A stretch of 22,405 nucleotides of DNA from Plakobranchus ocellatus (lineage: Eukaryota; Mollusca; Gastropoda; Plakobranchidae), in the NCBI GenBank assembly GCA_019648995.1, contig BLXT01004603.1, positions 395,877 through 418,281 of the forward strand, written 5' to 3'. Positions 1 to 10,079 of this stretch are shown one piece after another. Each line of letters starts with the position of its first letter. Positions within the stretch are counted from its first letter, which is position 1. The notes beneath the pieces are model-generated. The model ran no database searches, had not been told where the DNA came from, and saw nothing but the letters and a program-made list of their open reading frames with translations. The position numbers and the translations under genes are program-made.

Positions 1-208
1 TTTTTTTTGTGAAATGGCTAATTAAACTTATTGTTCTATAAAGTTCACACTCTGTTGCTCCTAGTGTTTTAGGCAGTACTATAAAAACAGATTTAAAAAG
101 ATCTTCTGGAATTGTACCACTATCGTATATTGCATTAAGAAGTTTTGTTGTCAGATCTATTCCTAAATTACCTATTACTTTAAATATTCCTACTGATATA
201 TTTATCTG
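1..208 (-). pseudogene. Start of LINE reverse transcriptase domain (partial)
   Basis: The reverse complement of about 208 to 3 is one open frame with no stops and no start codon. It carries KVIGNLGIDLTTKLLNAIYD, then GTIPEDLFKSVFIVLPK, then ATECELYRTISLISHF. This is the usual entry to a non-LTR reverse transcriptase (linker, then RT blocks 1-2, normally close to P-E-D-L..S.F.P.P-K...A..C...R-T-I-S-L-.S-H). The palm domain with its catalytic aspartates would lie left of the window. The frame is unexpectedly well preserved compared with the broken endonuclease part. Identity of the family is from memory. Confidence 0.8.
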
Positions 209-704
209 GTCCTGTGGATTTTCTATTTTTTCATTTTCTTTATTGCTGCTTCTACCTCTTTTTTAAGGATAATTGGGCCTTCTATGTTTTTCTTCATTTA
301 GGGTTTTTTGCACCTATCATCCTTATAAAAATCTTCAACATTATTATTCTCACCATCTGTTTCGTATTTCCTTTCTTTTCCGTTTACATTGTTCCGTCTT
401 TTGATTTGATGCAGCAAGGGCTACTGCATTTGACTTTCTTATCGCTGATGTCTTTAATTTTAGCATGCATGAATTTGCTGTCTATATTTTGCTTTTGCTC
501 TATTTCCTAAAATTGTTAATTAATCTATTCTTCCTTCGTTGCATTACATTGCATTTTGATGTTTCTGGTTAGGTCTTTGCATTTGGTTTCTACATTTTTT
601 TATTTGTATTTTTCTTCTATTTAATCGAGTATTTCTTTGTTTATCAATTTCTTGTGCTCTTTTTTTTATATCTTTTTAGGAACCTTTTTTCTCTTTGACT
701 TCAT
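209..704 (-). other. LINE linker region, decayed
   Basis: On the minus strand this links the endonuclease and RT parts. Patches resemble the family's basic linker, for example HAKIKDISDKKVKC followed by SKDGTM, but several stops and frame changes interrupt it. The plus-strand 98-codon frame at 214-510 is a T-rich shadow of this and is not a gene. Confidence 0.6.
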
Positions 705-1480
705 TAAATGATATTTTTTCTTTTTTGACCATATCCTTCTACCTCTGAAATGTTGTTCAGAGTCTCAAATTTGTAATGCACAGCTATAGCAATTTCGTCT
801 CTTAATTTTTCATCAAATTTTAGTAATTCCATTTGGAATTTTGGAATAGCCTTTGCCTTTCTTAATTTCTTAAGTTTTATCTTAAAGTTTGTTTCTACTT
901 CTATCACCGGGGCTCTTCCAAGTGTCCACTGTCGCCTATGGTGATTTTGTGATGGTAAAATCATTAATTTGGCACCATTCAATGAGCCTACTTCCACGCT
1001 CATTTACAATCCCTATGCCACTGGGCATAAAATCATCTTCTAACATTTCATCGCAAACTTTTGCATTGAAATCTTCCGGTATTATTTGGATGTCCTGGAA
1101 TTTGAGATAGCCTTTTGCTTTTTCTATTTCTTCATAAAACTTTTCTAATTCTACATCTTCACTTTCAGATGTTGGTGCATACACTTGAATAATTCCTAGA
1201 TTTAATGGTTTGGCTACCAATTTAGCTACAACTATCTATCTGAAATTGGACTCCAATTCTCCAGACTTTTTGCCGTTGTTACGACGAATAAGATACCAAC
1301 GCCTCTTTTTCATGTGTGTGTCCCCCTAAATAAATTCGAGTTTTGCTACATAGTTTAATGGAATCTGCCCCTGTCCATCTCACCTCAGCAAGCCTTAGGA
1401 TGTTAAGTTTTATTCTGTCTATTTCTTTCATAACATTTTCTAACTTTCGTTTTTGATGGAGTGAGCGCACAATCCATGTT
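705..1480 (-). pseudogene. Broken AP-endonuclease-like domain of the LINE
   Basis: Minus-strand frames spell an exonuclease-endonuclease-phosphatase type domain in order. A start-like W-I-V-R-S-L-H-Q precedes AEVRWTG, which holds the expected catalytic glutamate. GVGILF...AKSLENWSPISDR follows in another frame (about 1305-1235), then PLNLGIIQVYAPTSES, the metal-site-like EDFNAKV, and NERGSRLIEWCQINDF. Frame changes near 1303 and 1225, with stops between, break the reading. After HHRRQWT (about 920) the frame jumps almost at once to the APVIEVETNFKIKLKK tract. The family normally has roughly 40 residues there, including NQIDYI and the catalytic SDH, so the 3' part of the active site is deleted. 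The intact enzyme nicks target DNA to prime reverse transcription; this copy cannot. Confidence 0.82.
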
Positions 1481-1899
1481 GTTATTTTTTATGTTTGATT
1501 GATATTAATTTTGCGAGCAGACCATGGATGACGACGTGGAGCCACCTGCTGCACTTGGCTATCCTTGCCGAACGAGGGATCTGGATTGGAGTCACAAACC
1601 CCTTAACGTATTTAAACGAGGTTTTGTTTTTGTTTTGGATCATAATTTTTTTTCCTTGGGAAGCTAAAACAGTGGTTTCCCCTTGCCTACCACTGGTTTG
1701 TGTACCGGCTCTCCGCTAGCCTTCGTTTCGCAACTAACCCACAAGGTAAAGTGTATCTATGGATGACAATTGTCCTATTAAGAATCTCCCGCCCTTTGCA
1801 GGTCTTATTTTTAGTCCTATTGGGTCCCATTACCCTCCTCATCAATGTAAAATTGATCGGGTTTCCCTTTTAGTCGCCGATTGTCCAACGGATGCAGTT

Positions 1900-3750
1900 T
1901 AACGTCATACCCAGGATTTTTTGGGTATGTACTTGAAAATCTACAGGCCTACCTATCTTTCACTTTGGAAATGTCTTCACATTTTGTTTCAGTTACTAAG
2001 GATTTCAAGTCGGAACAAACTTTTGTGGAACAAATGTTAGGTAAATAATTCTCTGAGAACTAGATCGAGTGAATAGCCCAAGTCTCTAAATGCTTTGCTC
2101 ACTCTGCAAGATGGTTTGCTGGCTTGAGTCTGTACTTTTGCCAACTCGAGGAATTTGTTTCAAAAGTCAACAGACTTCTAAACAATTTTCAGGTTTTATC
2201 GTTTAAAAAAATAGCATCAATTACTTGTTCTTCGCAGCATTAATTGTACACCGTAAATCACAACGATATCGTTACCTTCTTGCAAAAGCAAAATCAAAGG
2301 GAAAAAAGAACATCAAAAGCTTAATGCGGACATCTTTCAAAATTATAAAATTTATTATTGGTAATGCATTCAGCGAAAATACGGCACAAGTCGTTGGGCT
2401 CTATTTCGAGCTACAGGCAAAATAATGATATCAGGTTGATATCTAGCGAAATTTATATCTTCGTTTAAAACCAATCTTGTATTATGAAATGTTCATGTTT
2501 CAAAAGGTTATTTTGTCTAAAGGTCTTTTGAAAGCTTTTTGTATGTCATTTTGTGTCCTTTTTTCCGTTAAAAAAGCGTTTTCCTATTAATTATGTCATT
2601 AATTTGTATTCTCTGAGTCATCTACGCCACTAATTTGCCACATCTAATTAATCTACACCTATATATCGTATCAAAAAACCCTTTCATTTTTTCATTCCAA
2701 GCTGCATAAGTCTTTCCTAACAGTAATAAATATTCTTTTATGAATTTAAATTAAGAGCCACGCTCCATTTCTAAGGATTTGATTATCAGCAACATGTCGG
2801 TATCCTCTAGGCCTTGATTTAGTAAACTGGAAAGAAAAAAAGTACCAAAAAACTTTTGCTGCTCTTCTAAACAAAGCGTCAGCATGTAGATATAATGATA
2901 TGAAAATAACATGCCATGATCAACTAAATCAGTTCATGTGGATTAAATATTTTGTGTATGAGGAAGCCAGCTTAGATGAGGACAAGGAAGAACCACAATG
3001 TTTAACAGAGCTACTAAACGAATTGTAGATCCAGGTCTAGTGTATGATTAAGTAGAATATATATGGATTCAAATCTGGGTCTAGATCATTTTTACCATAT
3101 ATTATCCTCAGATTAGTTATGTCCAAGTTATTTCAATGTTAGGAAATATATTTCGGAAATCCTCGGCATATAAAATTATAGATCTAGGGACCTTGAATTC
3201 AATCCAGACTTTCACTACGCCTGCGGATGTCAGCTTTTACGTTTTAATGCAAAACACCGCATATGCAAAATTAGGTCAAATTAGATATGTATAGACTCTG
3301 GATCAGCGGAAATTTCTGCGTCTTTCTATATGGGTTAGAAAATTCTATCTCTATGAATAAAGACGCTTGCACTATAATTTTCACCGCATATGCCAGAAGC
3401 GAGCTTTACGTTACAAGTATTTTTTACTAAATCCCTCATGGGCTTTTTTTTCAAAAGAAAAAAAATCATATCTGCACTTACGGTATTTAGTAATAAATCA
3501 AGCCACAAAGAAATTTCAAGAAAACTTCATACACGCATATATGGTATTTAGTAATGTAACGCTGGCCACGCAGCTGACGCTCCATTTTCAATCTGTCCGT
3601 GCTAGCATTCCTTGCAAAACCGCATATATACATGCTCTTCCCGATGCAAGCCTGGCAACGCTGCATTGTGACGCATTGACTACAATCAAACCATTCATTT
3701 CCACTGCATGTTCAAGACTACGACAGTGTGTCCCAAAAATCGAGTATGAA
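1900..3750. other. Intergenic AT-rich stretch, nothing recognisable
   Basis: No open frame here has splice borders or a family resemblance I can defend. The 66-codon frame at 2225-2425 opens on TTG and has no recognisable motif. A phrase GGTATTTAGTAAT occurs at about 3482 and again at 3542, and CCGCATATGC occurs at about 3260 and 3385, suggesting old local duplications. The left part may include the LINE's 5' end. Confidence 0.5.
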
Positions 3751-3754
3751 ACTG

Positions 3755-3933
3755 TTTATGACGATTTGAGGTCAAGTCAAAACTTAGCAAAGTTGTACAT
3801 GGTAAGTCGTATTCAAGTGAGACAATGTGCCTCGGAATAGCTAGGTTTTCATCCTAACTTTTACAAGTAAAAAGTACTCGATGTATTAGCCGTGAGCATG
3901 CGCATTAGGTTACAGCGTCCTACTGTGGCACAG
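3755..3933 (+). repeat. Interspersed repeat family, copy C
   Basis: This segment is matched in inverted orientation by 12431-12606 (copy D). Shared blocks are GCGCATGCTCAC, CATCGAGTACTTTTTA, and CAGTAGGACG next to the outer end (read on the strand of copy D). It also contains ACTTAGCAAAGT and GGTAAGTCG.ATTCAAGTGA in the same orientation as copy B at 11205-11242. It is likely a non-autonomous mobile element. No open frame of its own and no pol III boxes were recognised. Confidence 0.7.
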
Positions 3934-4283
3934 CAACAAAAAAATAAAAACACATAGAAAAAAAACCCATTAAAACACAATTTATTAGTTGATCAAGATT
4001 GTTTTTTTTTTGTGTGTGTTGTTTTGTGCGAGCTCCTATGCAATCTTTTTGCAGTCTTGTTCTGTGAAGAAAATTGCACAAACTTAGTGTTGTCGGTTGT
4101 CGCGCCTGTAGAAAACAATGTTTTATCAGGCCAACTTGTTTTAAAAAAGCAAAAAAAAAAACCACCTTTGAGACATAGAGTCAACTATGTGGATATCTAG
4201 ATTTTTTAAATTCACGGGGTATGAGCGATGCATATCATCATAATAAATTTTGCAGTTGGTTAAGCCTAGGTCAAAAGGGTAAT

Positions 4284-4352
4284 AGATCTAGATCTAGGCC
4301 TTATCTCTCAGATCTAGACCTGGAGATTTACTCTAGATCTAGATCTAGATCT
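4284..4352. repeat. TCTAGATC-rich cluster
   Basis: Overlapping AGATCT/TCTAGA palindromes occur in three bursts, near 4284-4297, 4310-4318 and 4332-4352. Single or paired copies of the same phrase recur elsewhere, for example near 3030, 3090 and 13048. Each unit is self-complementary, so either strand reads alike. I infer a simple-sequence patch and see no specific function. Confidence 0.75.
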
Positions 4353-4855
4353 TGAACTTATTGAAAAAAGATCGAATATGTTTTTTTCCCTTGATTTGTT
4401 CGCCTGTTATTTTTTTTCTATTTTCTTCCCCTGTTTATGCTTACGAGAGATCTCGGAATTCACTCGGGGCCTAGATTGCTTTCTATACACATCGTTTCTT
4501 GCCGAGCTTCAAAAAATCAAAAGATGCCGTTCGTTTTTGTTTTTTTTTTTTTTTAAAGCGTCTTTGTATGGTTTCATTTACAGAAAAAAAAAACCCTGCC
4601 ACATTATCATTTTGACTTCCAAAACCCATCAGTTTATTGCTCGTGATAATCCTCGGCTTTATTTAGTTTTAGAGGGTGAAAATCGAGACTCTACAAGTCA
4701 GCAGAAGCCTAGGCTCAGCCTGTTGACCTAAGATGCCACAATACAAATCATCTTTTCAATTGTGAAGATTTGTAAACAAAATTATTGCATCATGTACCAA
4801 AAGGAAATTTTTCAAAATGAATTTGCCTGCATCGGTATTCATTGACTTTTCTTCC

Positions 4856-4876
4856 TTTTTTTTTTTTTTTTTTTTT
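4856..4876. repeat. Poly-T tract (21 T)
   Basis: An uninterrupted run of 21 T. It could be the complement of a retroposed poly-A tail on the minus strand. No target-site duplication was identified by eye. Confidence 0.8.
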
Positions 4877-4962
4877 GACGATCTTTTCATCACCAACTAG
4901 TATTCTACGCCTAGAGAAAAGTCACTGTTCGTGGCCTCGCAGCTGTGCGACTCGCGCAAACA

Positions 4963-5178
4963 CGGCTTTTGCTGCTGCCAACAGTTAAGGAGAACTTAGG
5001 AGACATATTTAATTGACCTGCCTTCTGACTTAGAGCCGTGCTAAGTCAGAAATTTTTCAACTTACTGAGTCGACTTACCAAGTCGAAAAAAAGGGTGCAT
5101 TTTGATCACTTGAATGCGACTTACCAAGTTTAAACTTGATCTGTCAAAATCTTGGTAAGTAACTGCCCAGTTGCATAC
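4963..5178 (-). repeat. Interspersed repeat family, copy A
   Basis: This segment pairs as an inverted copy with 11161-11338 (copy B). Shared blocks, read on the plus strand here, include GAACTTAGGAGACATA, TCAATTGA/TTAATTGA, CACTTGAAT.CGACTTACCA, and the end TAACTGCCCAGTTGCATAC. Copy A has an extra palindromic stretch near 5023-5100 that copy B lacks or has lost. The strand is given relative to copy B. It is probably a non-autonomous element, and no coding capacity is seen. Confidence 0.78.
5023..5051. other. Perfect 11-bp hairpin inside copy A
   Basis: TTCTGACTTAG, a 7-nt loop AGCCGTG, then CTAAGTCAGAA. The arms are exact reverse complements. The arm sequence reuses the repeat's own GACTTA/TAAGTC word, so it may have arisen by local inverted duplication within the repeat. 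Confidence 0.85.
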
Positions 5179-5734
5179 GGCCCCAGACCAGCGAAGGTTT
5201 TCTTAATCGATTGAGATCTACCTAAAAAAAATGCTAACAACAAAAAGCACATTGCAAGACATTATGGTTAGTAATAGTAGAACATTATTGTTACTATCGT
5301 TTAAGTTGATAAATTTGATTTAATATTGATCTAGGTCTATTCATCACACGCAACGTGGGAAAAACAAACTTTTTTATGTGATCCGGTTGTAATTGTACTC
5401 GTTGAAGCCTAGTATTATATACAGACAGAATAATTCTGTTTAAGAAGTTTGGACACTAGCGCTTGTTGTATTCAACTTTGAAATCTCGCTTTCATCAGAA
5501 TATGCTTACAAATTATTTCATTAATATTTCAATCATGCAGCCGACTCATGATCGCATTGTCGTGGTAGGAATCGTCACTTGATATCCTTTTTTACCCGCC
5601 TTTAGGTTATAATCGTCGCTTTAGCATCAGAGCTGTGCATATATTGAATATGTATATTTTTGCATGGTTTCTGTCATGACGTATTTTGATTACGAAACTT
5701 AGTTAATGTGTTTTTATGATATTGTTCATCACAG

Positions 5735-6187
5735 ATGAGCAGTGATTCTGATGACGAAGTTCCATTTGTGAAGTTGCAAATGCTACAGAGGCAGATAAGC
5801 TTGAAAGGAGATCATGCCATAGCTAATCTTTACAGTGCCATACCTGCAGCCCTTTATGACAGTGCTGCACCTGCAGCAATCGTTGACAGTGCCACATCTG
5901 TAGCCCTTATCGGCAGTGCTGTATCTGCAACAACAGATGACATAGCCATTCCTGCAGCCCTTAGCGACAATGTTACACCTGTTGGAATCAGTGACAATGC
6001 TACACATGCAACAACTAGTGACAATGCTACACATGCAACAGCTAGTGTCATCGCTACACTTGCAAAACACCCAACAACACGGGACAACCATACACTTGCA
6101 ACATTGCTCAGAATTTTTGTATTTCAATTTCGTTATCCTTTTGCATTTTGTAAAAGACAAGAAATCGAATCACGCATATCGATTTGA
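5735..6187 (+). CDS. Possible orphan protein or exon with nine-residue repeats
   Basis: I do not recognise this protein. The 150-codon frame opens with an acidic, serine-rich start, MSSDSDDEVPFVKLQMLQRQ. It then runs through about nine degenerate 9-residue units built on D-N/S-A-T-x-A-T/A-x-S, for example DNATHATTS followed by DNATHATAS, encoded by a 27-bp DNA repeat (about 5835-6100). The last part, FVFQFRYPFAFCKRQEIESRISI, looks unlike the repeats and may be read-through of noncoding sequence. The ATG directly follows TTCATCACAG, a plausible splice acceptor, so this may be a coding exon with an untranslated exon upstream. An AATAAA lies near 6308. No signal peptide or membrane segment is seen. 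The repeats favour A, T, S and N and include N-A-T sequons. It could equally be a minisatellite that happens to be open on both strands. Confidence 0.35.
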   Translation: MSSDSDDEVPFVKLQMLQRQISLKGDHAIANLYSAIPAALYDSAAPAAIVDSATSVALIGSAVSATTDDIAIPAALSDNVTPVGISDNATHATTSDNATHATASVIATLAKHPTTRDNHTLATLLRIFVFQFRYPFAFCKRQEIESRISI

Positions 6188-6304
6188 GAAAAAACATAAA
6201 TGATTAATTTTTATATGTGTTATGTAAAATATATAATTTTTTTTTTCTTTTTTACTAGCAGCCGCATTTACTCATACTCGTAACAAAAGTTACTTCATAA
6301 AATA

Positions 6305-6315
6305 CAATAAAATTA
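6305..6315 (+). promoter_or_regulatory. Possible polyadenylation signal after the repeat ORF
   Basis: CAATAAAAT lies about 120 bases past the stop at 6187. AATAAA is common by chance in DNA this AT-rich, so its use is only suggested by position. Confidence 0.25.
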
Positions 6316-9300
6316 ATGTGTTCTGTTCAACGGTTAAAATCCCTATTAAAAAATGAAAGTAGTACTTTGTTAAAGTACACCAATATGTTCCTTTCTCTAT
6401 AAGATTTTTATTTTTGAACCATCCATTTACGGTTTTTTTCCACCTTATATTACATAATATACGTTGAAAAAGATAGAAGAATATAGCTTTTTAAGATGTT
6501 TCTTGGCAAACGTTTTATTGAGAAAAGTATCCAAGATTGAATGGCCCTCAAGTGTATGCTTGACGAGTTTTATTCAAAAATATCTTAAATTTATTTTAAA
6601 GCTTAAATGATTTTTCACTTGATTCGTCTCCACGCAGTACAATTGAAACTTTTAATGTAGTATTTCTCTTACTAATTTCAATGCATTCAGCGACAGTTTA
6701 AAAATAAAACTTTGCAAATTTAAGAGTATTCATTGAACTTTGTTTCAGTGTCTGGTGAGACTGGTTTTATTAGAGGAAGCTCGAAAATAACACATATGGG
6801 TTTTTTTTTGCATAAAATTAGTCTATGGATTGGTAAAAAAAATTAATAATCAAAAAAAAAACTGTAAGTGGCACAAACGGTCTTTTAAAATAAAATGCTC
6901 TTGGCATGCTACTGATTTCGTTATTTTGAAAACCCACACGTGGCATTTGCGGTCGTTTTCATTAAAAAGTGCCCGTTTCTTGTTTTGACAGAATAAAAGA
7001 AATACCCGGCATGTAGTATTATTATGCGGGTTTTTTTTATCTCAAAATGTTACTTTTGCTTTAAAATGTATAAAAAAAAAACAAAAAAAAAAACCCCCGA
7101 AATCTTTATCACATGCATAAGAAATCGTTTTTTGAGCTGAAACTTACCTAGAAAGGTGCAAAAAAGAACGACCCACATGATTATAAAAGTTTTAAAACTG
7201 TGCATTAAAAATGGAGCTGAAACAGGTAAAAACATTTTTTCTCAATTTTCTCAAAACCATCAAAGCTACATATGCGGATTTTTTTTCTTTGATAAGGGAA
7301 GAGCGCTCTTTTTAGTTGAAAGGGAAAGAGAAAGAGGAAGAAAAAGTGGGCTTATCTGAAATCTTTTGGTCTCAGTTAGTTTGATCATTAGTTTGATTGA
7401 TATATCCAATCTACTACGAGCGGTGACCTCAAGATCTCAATTCAATCTCTAATTCATAAAACAATTGAGAAATACATGGGATGTGTTGCATATAAAACAG
7501 AAAAAATGCACCGAGTTATGTGCCTTACAATAAGCCAATTTCACTGGAATATTTACCCGGTCACGACCTTGGAATGTGACGCAATTGCACGAACGAGGAA
7601 ATGGAGCTTGGATGTAAACAAATGCTATTTCTGTCACAGATCCTACTGTCTTCTCAGTATTTTTGCGTTACATTTAGACCCAAAATAAGTCTTGCCGTGA
7701 CATACTCTAAAAGCATAAACTTATTTATGAGGGAAGGTTTGTCCATCATAGTGTTCATTATCAGTGGTGAGTGGGCAAAAGGCTAAATCGCCTAGTTAAC
7801 ATGATCGTCGGCTGGATTCGCCATTGCATACACTATACAAGTTCAGAACGAGACTATAATAGCCATGAAACGACAAGTACGTTGTTTTCTTTTGTCGTTT
7901 AAATTCACAAAGTGATGATCTCACAACCAATTATTTCTATATTAGAAAGAAAATTAATGCTTTTTTAATCAGCTAATTTTATTGTCGGTATTTCGATAAA
8001 AAATGCTCAAATTTTGCATTTTTTTTTTCAAAACTGTAGGGTTTTTTCCACTTTTTGTCGACCGATCGAGACTAAAGATATTTGAGATTAACCGGCATAC
8101 ATTTATGCAAATGAGTATCAAGGAACCAGGAACATTTATTCGATGGCGCTGTCAGTAACAGCAATGTTTTTTTTTTTTTGTTTGTTTTGTTTTCGTTTTT
8201 TTTTTTTCCTTCAGCTTTGAAATGTTTAATATGGGTCTCTAATGAAATTCTAAGACTACGAACTCTGCGCAGATTATACGGAAATCTAGCATTGATTATA
8301 TCCGTGCGCCATTTCGGCTAAAACACGTTACAAACCAGTTAGAGTTATTGGAATAAGTCGTCATCGCTGGAATTTCCCCCTAGTTGCACTAAGCTTTTTT
8401 TAGAAAGCGAATTTTGCTATTTAAAGTATCTATAAAATGGTTTGTTCCTAAAGATAAGAACGACTTCGTACATCACTTTTTTTTCAAGTTCTTCGTTTCC
8501 CTAGCCGATTGTTCCATTTTTCAAAGTAACTAATAATTTTTAAATACATTTATTTTATATGTTTTTAGATGCTCAATGACTTGAAATGTATCTTAATGAA
8601 CAGAATCAATGTTATTGCTGTATGAAACAAAGAAAAAGAAATTTTTCATGAAAAATAAAGGCAGGAACTTTAAACGCAATTTCCTCATTTCAATACTTCT
8701 GTGTTTTTCTGTACTTAATGTGCAATTTTTCAGGCTTCTAATTAAGATATCTCACAATTTCACAAAGCATGGTGTACAAAAAACACCACTGATTTAGAAG
8801 ATACAAAAACAGTATATCTTGAATTTTAACCATGTCCCATGGTTTTTCTGACCCCATCACTGAATAAAAATGATCTTGAAAGAATTCATTACCATTACCT
8901 GACTTACCTATAAGTATTGGCGATCATTACTTGAAGAAGAATATATTTTAAGTACTTTAAAAATAAAGAAACACCTATTGGGATAGTAAGAGGATTAATC
9001 TCAATAGAATTCATCATCATAACCTGCCGTTCTTTATCTTTCTGCGATCATAATTGAAAGTAATTGTCGGCCTATAATTTTAAAATAATTTTTAGGGGAA
9101 AATAAGTGGGTCTATTAATTATACATTTTTTTTCGGCACAGGATCATTTTTATTATAACAAGTTGCGTAAAAATTATTCTATTTACGAAGAAAGAAAAGA
9201 ATTTTAAAATAAAGTTTTCAATTACCAAAAAAAAAAAAAAATGTTTCATTTCAAGACTAATATAGCACACCATAAAAATAATAATTGTTTGAATTCAACA

Positions 9301-9612
9301 TTTTACACTTACGAAGAACGAAAACAAACGGGCATTATAATTATGCACAAATAATTAATATCACGATACCAATAGTGACTTTGCCCATAAACACATTATA
9401 AATACTGTATGGCGAATTGAAATATTTTATAATCGGTAACACCTAATCAATTTTTACGCAATTGATTTTACTGTAAAGCTTTCTCGAAATTCACACAATC
9501 TTAACATATTCGTCCTCAACTTGATACAGTATGTACACCTATTGATTTAACCTTCACCTGTTATTTGCACATAAGAATATTATCACTGTAAGTAAGCTGC
9601 AGTAAAGAATTA

Positions 9613-9637
9613 AGGGAAGGAGGAGGGAGGGAAAGGG
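9613..9637. repeat. Homopurine tract
   Basis: About 25 consecutive purines (GGGAAGGAGG then AGGGAGGGAAAGGGA) in a strongly AT-rich context. Such tracts can form triplex or other non-B DNA. They also sometimes sit in promoter regions, and this one is about 430 bases upstream of the predicted start codon at 10058. A regulatory role is speculation. Confidence 0.5.
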
Positions 9638-9792
9638 ACATCGTAGATTTCTTTCCTTTCACGTTTTAAAATTATTTATTTTTTAGATTTTTTTTTATCT
9701 TTCACCTCCCAGATACCATAAATGCCAAGCGTAGATTATAAAATTATCATCAAAATAATATAAAAAAGAAGAAATGTTGGGCACTAGCTAGG

Positions 9793-9816
9793 TGTTTTTG
9801 TTTGTTTGTTTGTTTT
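9793..9816. repeat. (GTTT)n microsatellite
   Basis: Several tandem GTTT units with slight irregularity at the edges. Confidence 0.85.
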
Positions 9817-10057
9817 AAGTTTTTTATTATCAGTTTCGTTTGCATCTCATTGAAAGCAATAAAGATAATTTTACATTCGTCAATAAACCATTACAATAAC
9901 AGGCCTGCTATGAGTAACTACAATGTAAAATTCAGTTCTTTATTCTTTTGGAAATTTTTCACAATATTTAGGGCCTAAATCTTTTTCTCCCATCACGTAA
10001 GTGCACAACAAGGATAAGGTCTGTTATAAATAACAGTTTTCTTTCTCAAAAATCGCC

Positions 10058-10079
10058 ATGACAAATCTACTAAGCCCAC
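10058..10079 (+). CDS. Coding exon 1: start codon and cytosolic tail
   Basis: ATG in a good context (AATCGCCATGA) encodes MTNLLSP and the first base of an arginine codon. It is followed directly by a consensus donor GTAAGT at 10080. Joined to exon 2, the split codon C+GG gives arginine at residue 8, placing a basic residue just before the membrane anchor as expected for a type II protein. The intron is 3391 bp. The alternative is initiation at 13449, in the same frame as exon 2 without splicing. The transcription start and any 5' UTR exons are not identifiable. Confidence 0.6.

Larger units (their letters stand above)
1..1900 (-). mobile_element. Degenerate LINE fragment (endonuclease/RT type, RTE-like), truncated by the left edge
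   Basis: Read on the minus strand, the element runs from a likely 5' region (about 1900-1480) through an endonuclease domain (1480-705) and a linker (705-210) into the start of a reverse transcriptase (208-1), where the window ends. The protein pieces match, from memory, the endonuclease-RT polyprotein of RTE-like LINEs often mislabelled 'craniofacial development protein 2-like'. Recognisable landmarks in order are W-I-V-R-S-L-H-Q, AEVRWTG, PLNLGIIQVYAPTSES, DFNAKV, NERGSRLIEWC, the KIKLKKLRKAK tract and PEDLFKSVF. Frameshifts, stops and an internal deletion show it is dead. The right border near 1900 is only a guess, based on the GC-richer, LINE-5'-like sequence at 1500-1880 fading out. The clade assignment is inference. 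Confidence 0.82.
6340..10057. other. Long AT-rich intergenic stretch without a supportable gene
   Basis: Only short chance frames occur here (for example 7476-7688 and 8609-8797), with no splice borders or motifs. Small landmarks are three phrases of the form TATGnGGrT followed by a T run at about 6793, 7022 and 7271, a purine run near 7318-7346, a 15-A run at 9227-9241, a purine-only run at 9613-9637 and a (GTTT)n tract at 9793-9816. The promoter of the downstream gene presumably lies near its right end. TTATAAATAA at about 10024 is TATA-like but very close to the ATG. Confidence 0.5.

Noticed and set aside
3367..3840. 157-codon open frame on the plus strand
   Set aside because: Its 3' end runs through repeat copy C, it has no recognisable motif, and composition is like the surrounding noncoding DNA.
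4378..4731. 117-codon frame rich in F, L and K
   Set aside because: Built from T-rich and A-rich runs, with no domain and no splice or conservation clue.
5783..6160. Minus-strand cysteine-rich frame opposite the 9-residue repeats
   Set aside because: It is the shadow of the 27-bp repeat; the plus-strand frame has the better start, acidic N-terminus and acceptor.
7476..7786. Overlapping 60-70 codon frames
   Set aside because: No motif, no splice borders, and length within chance for the region.
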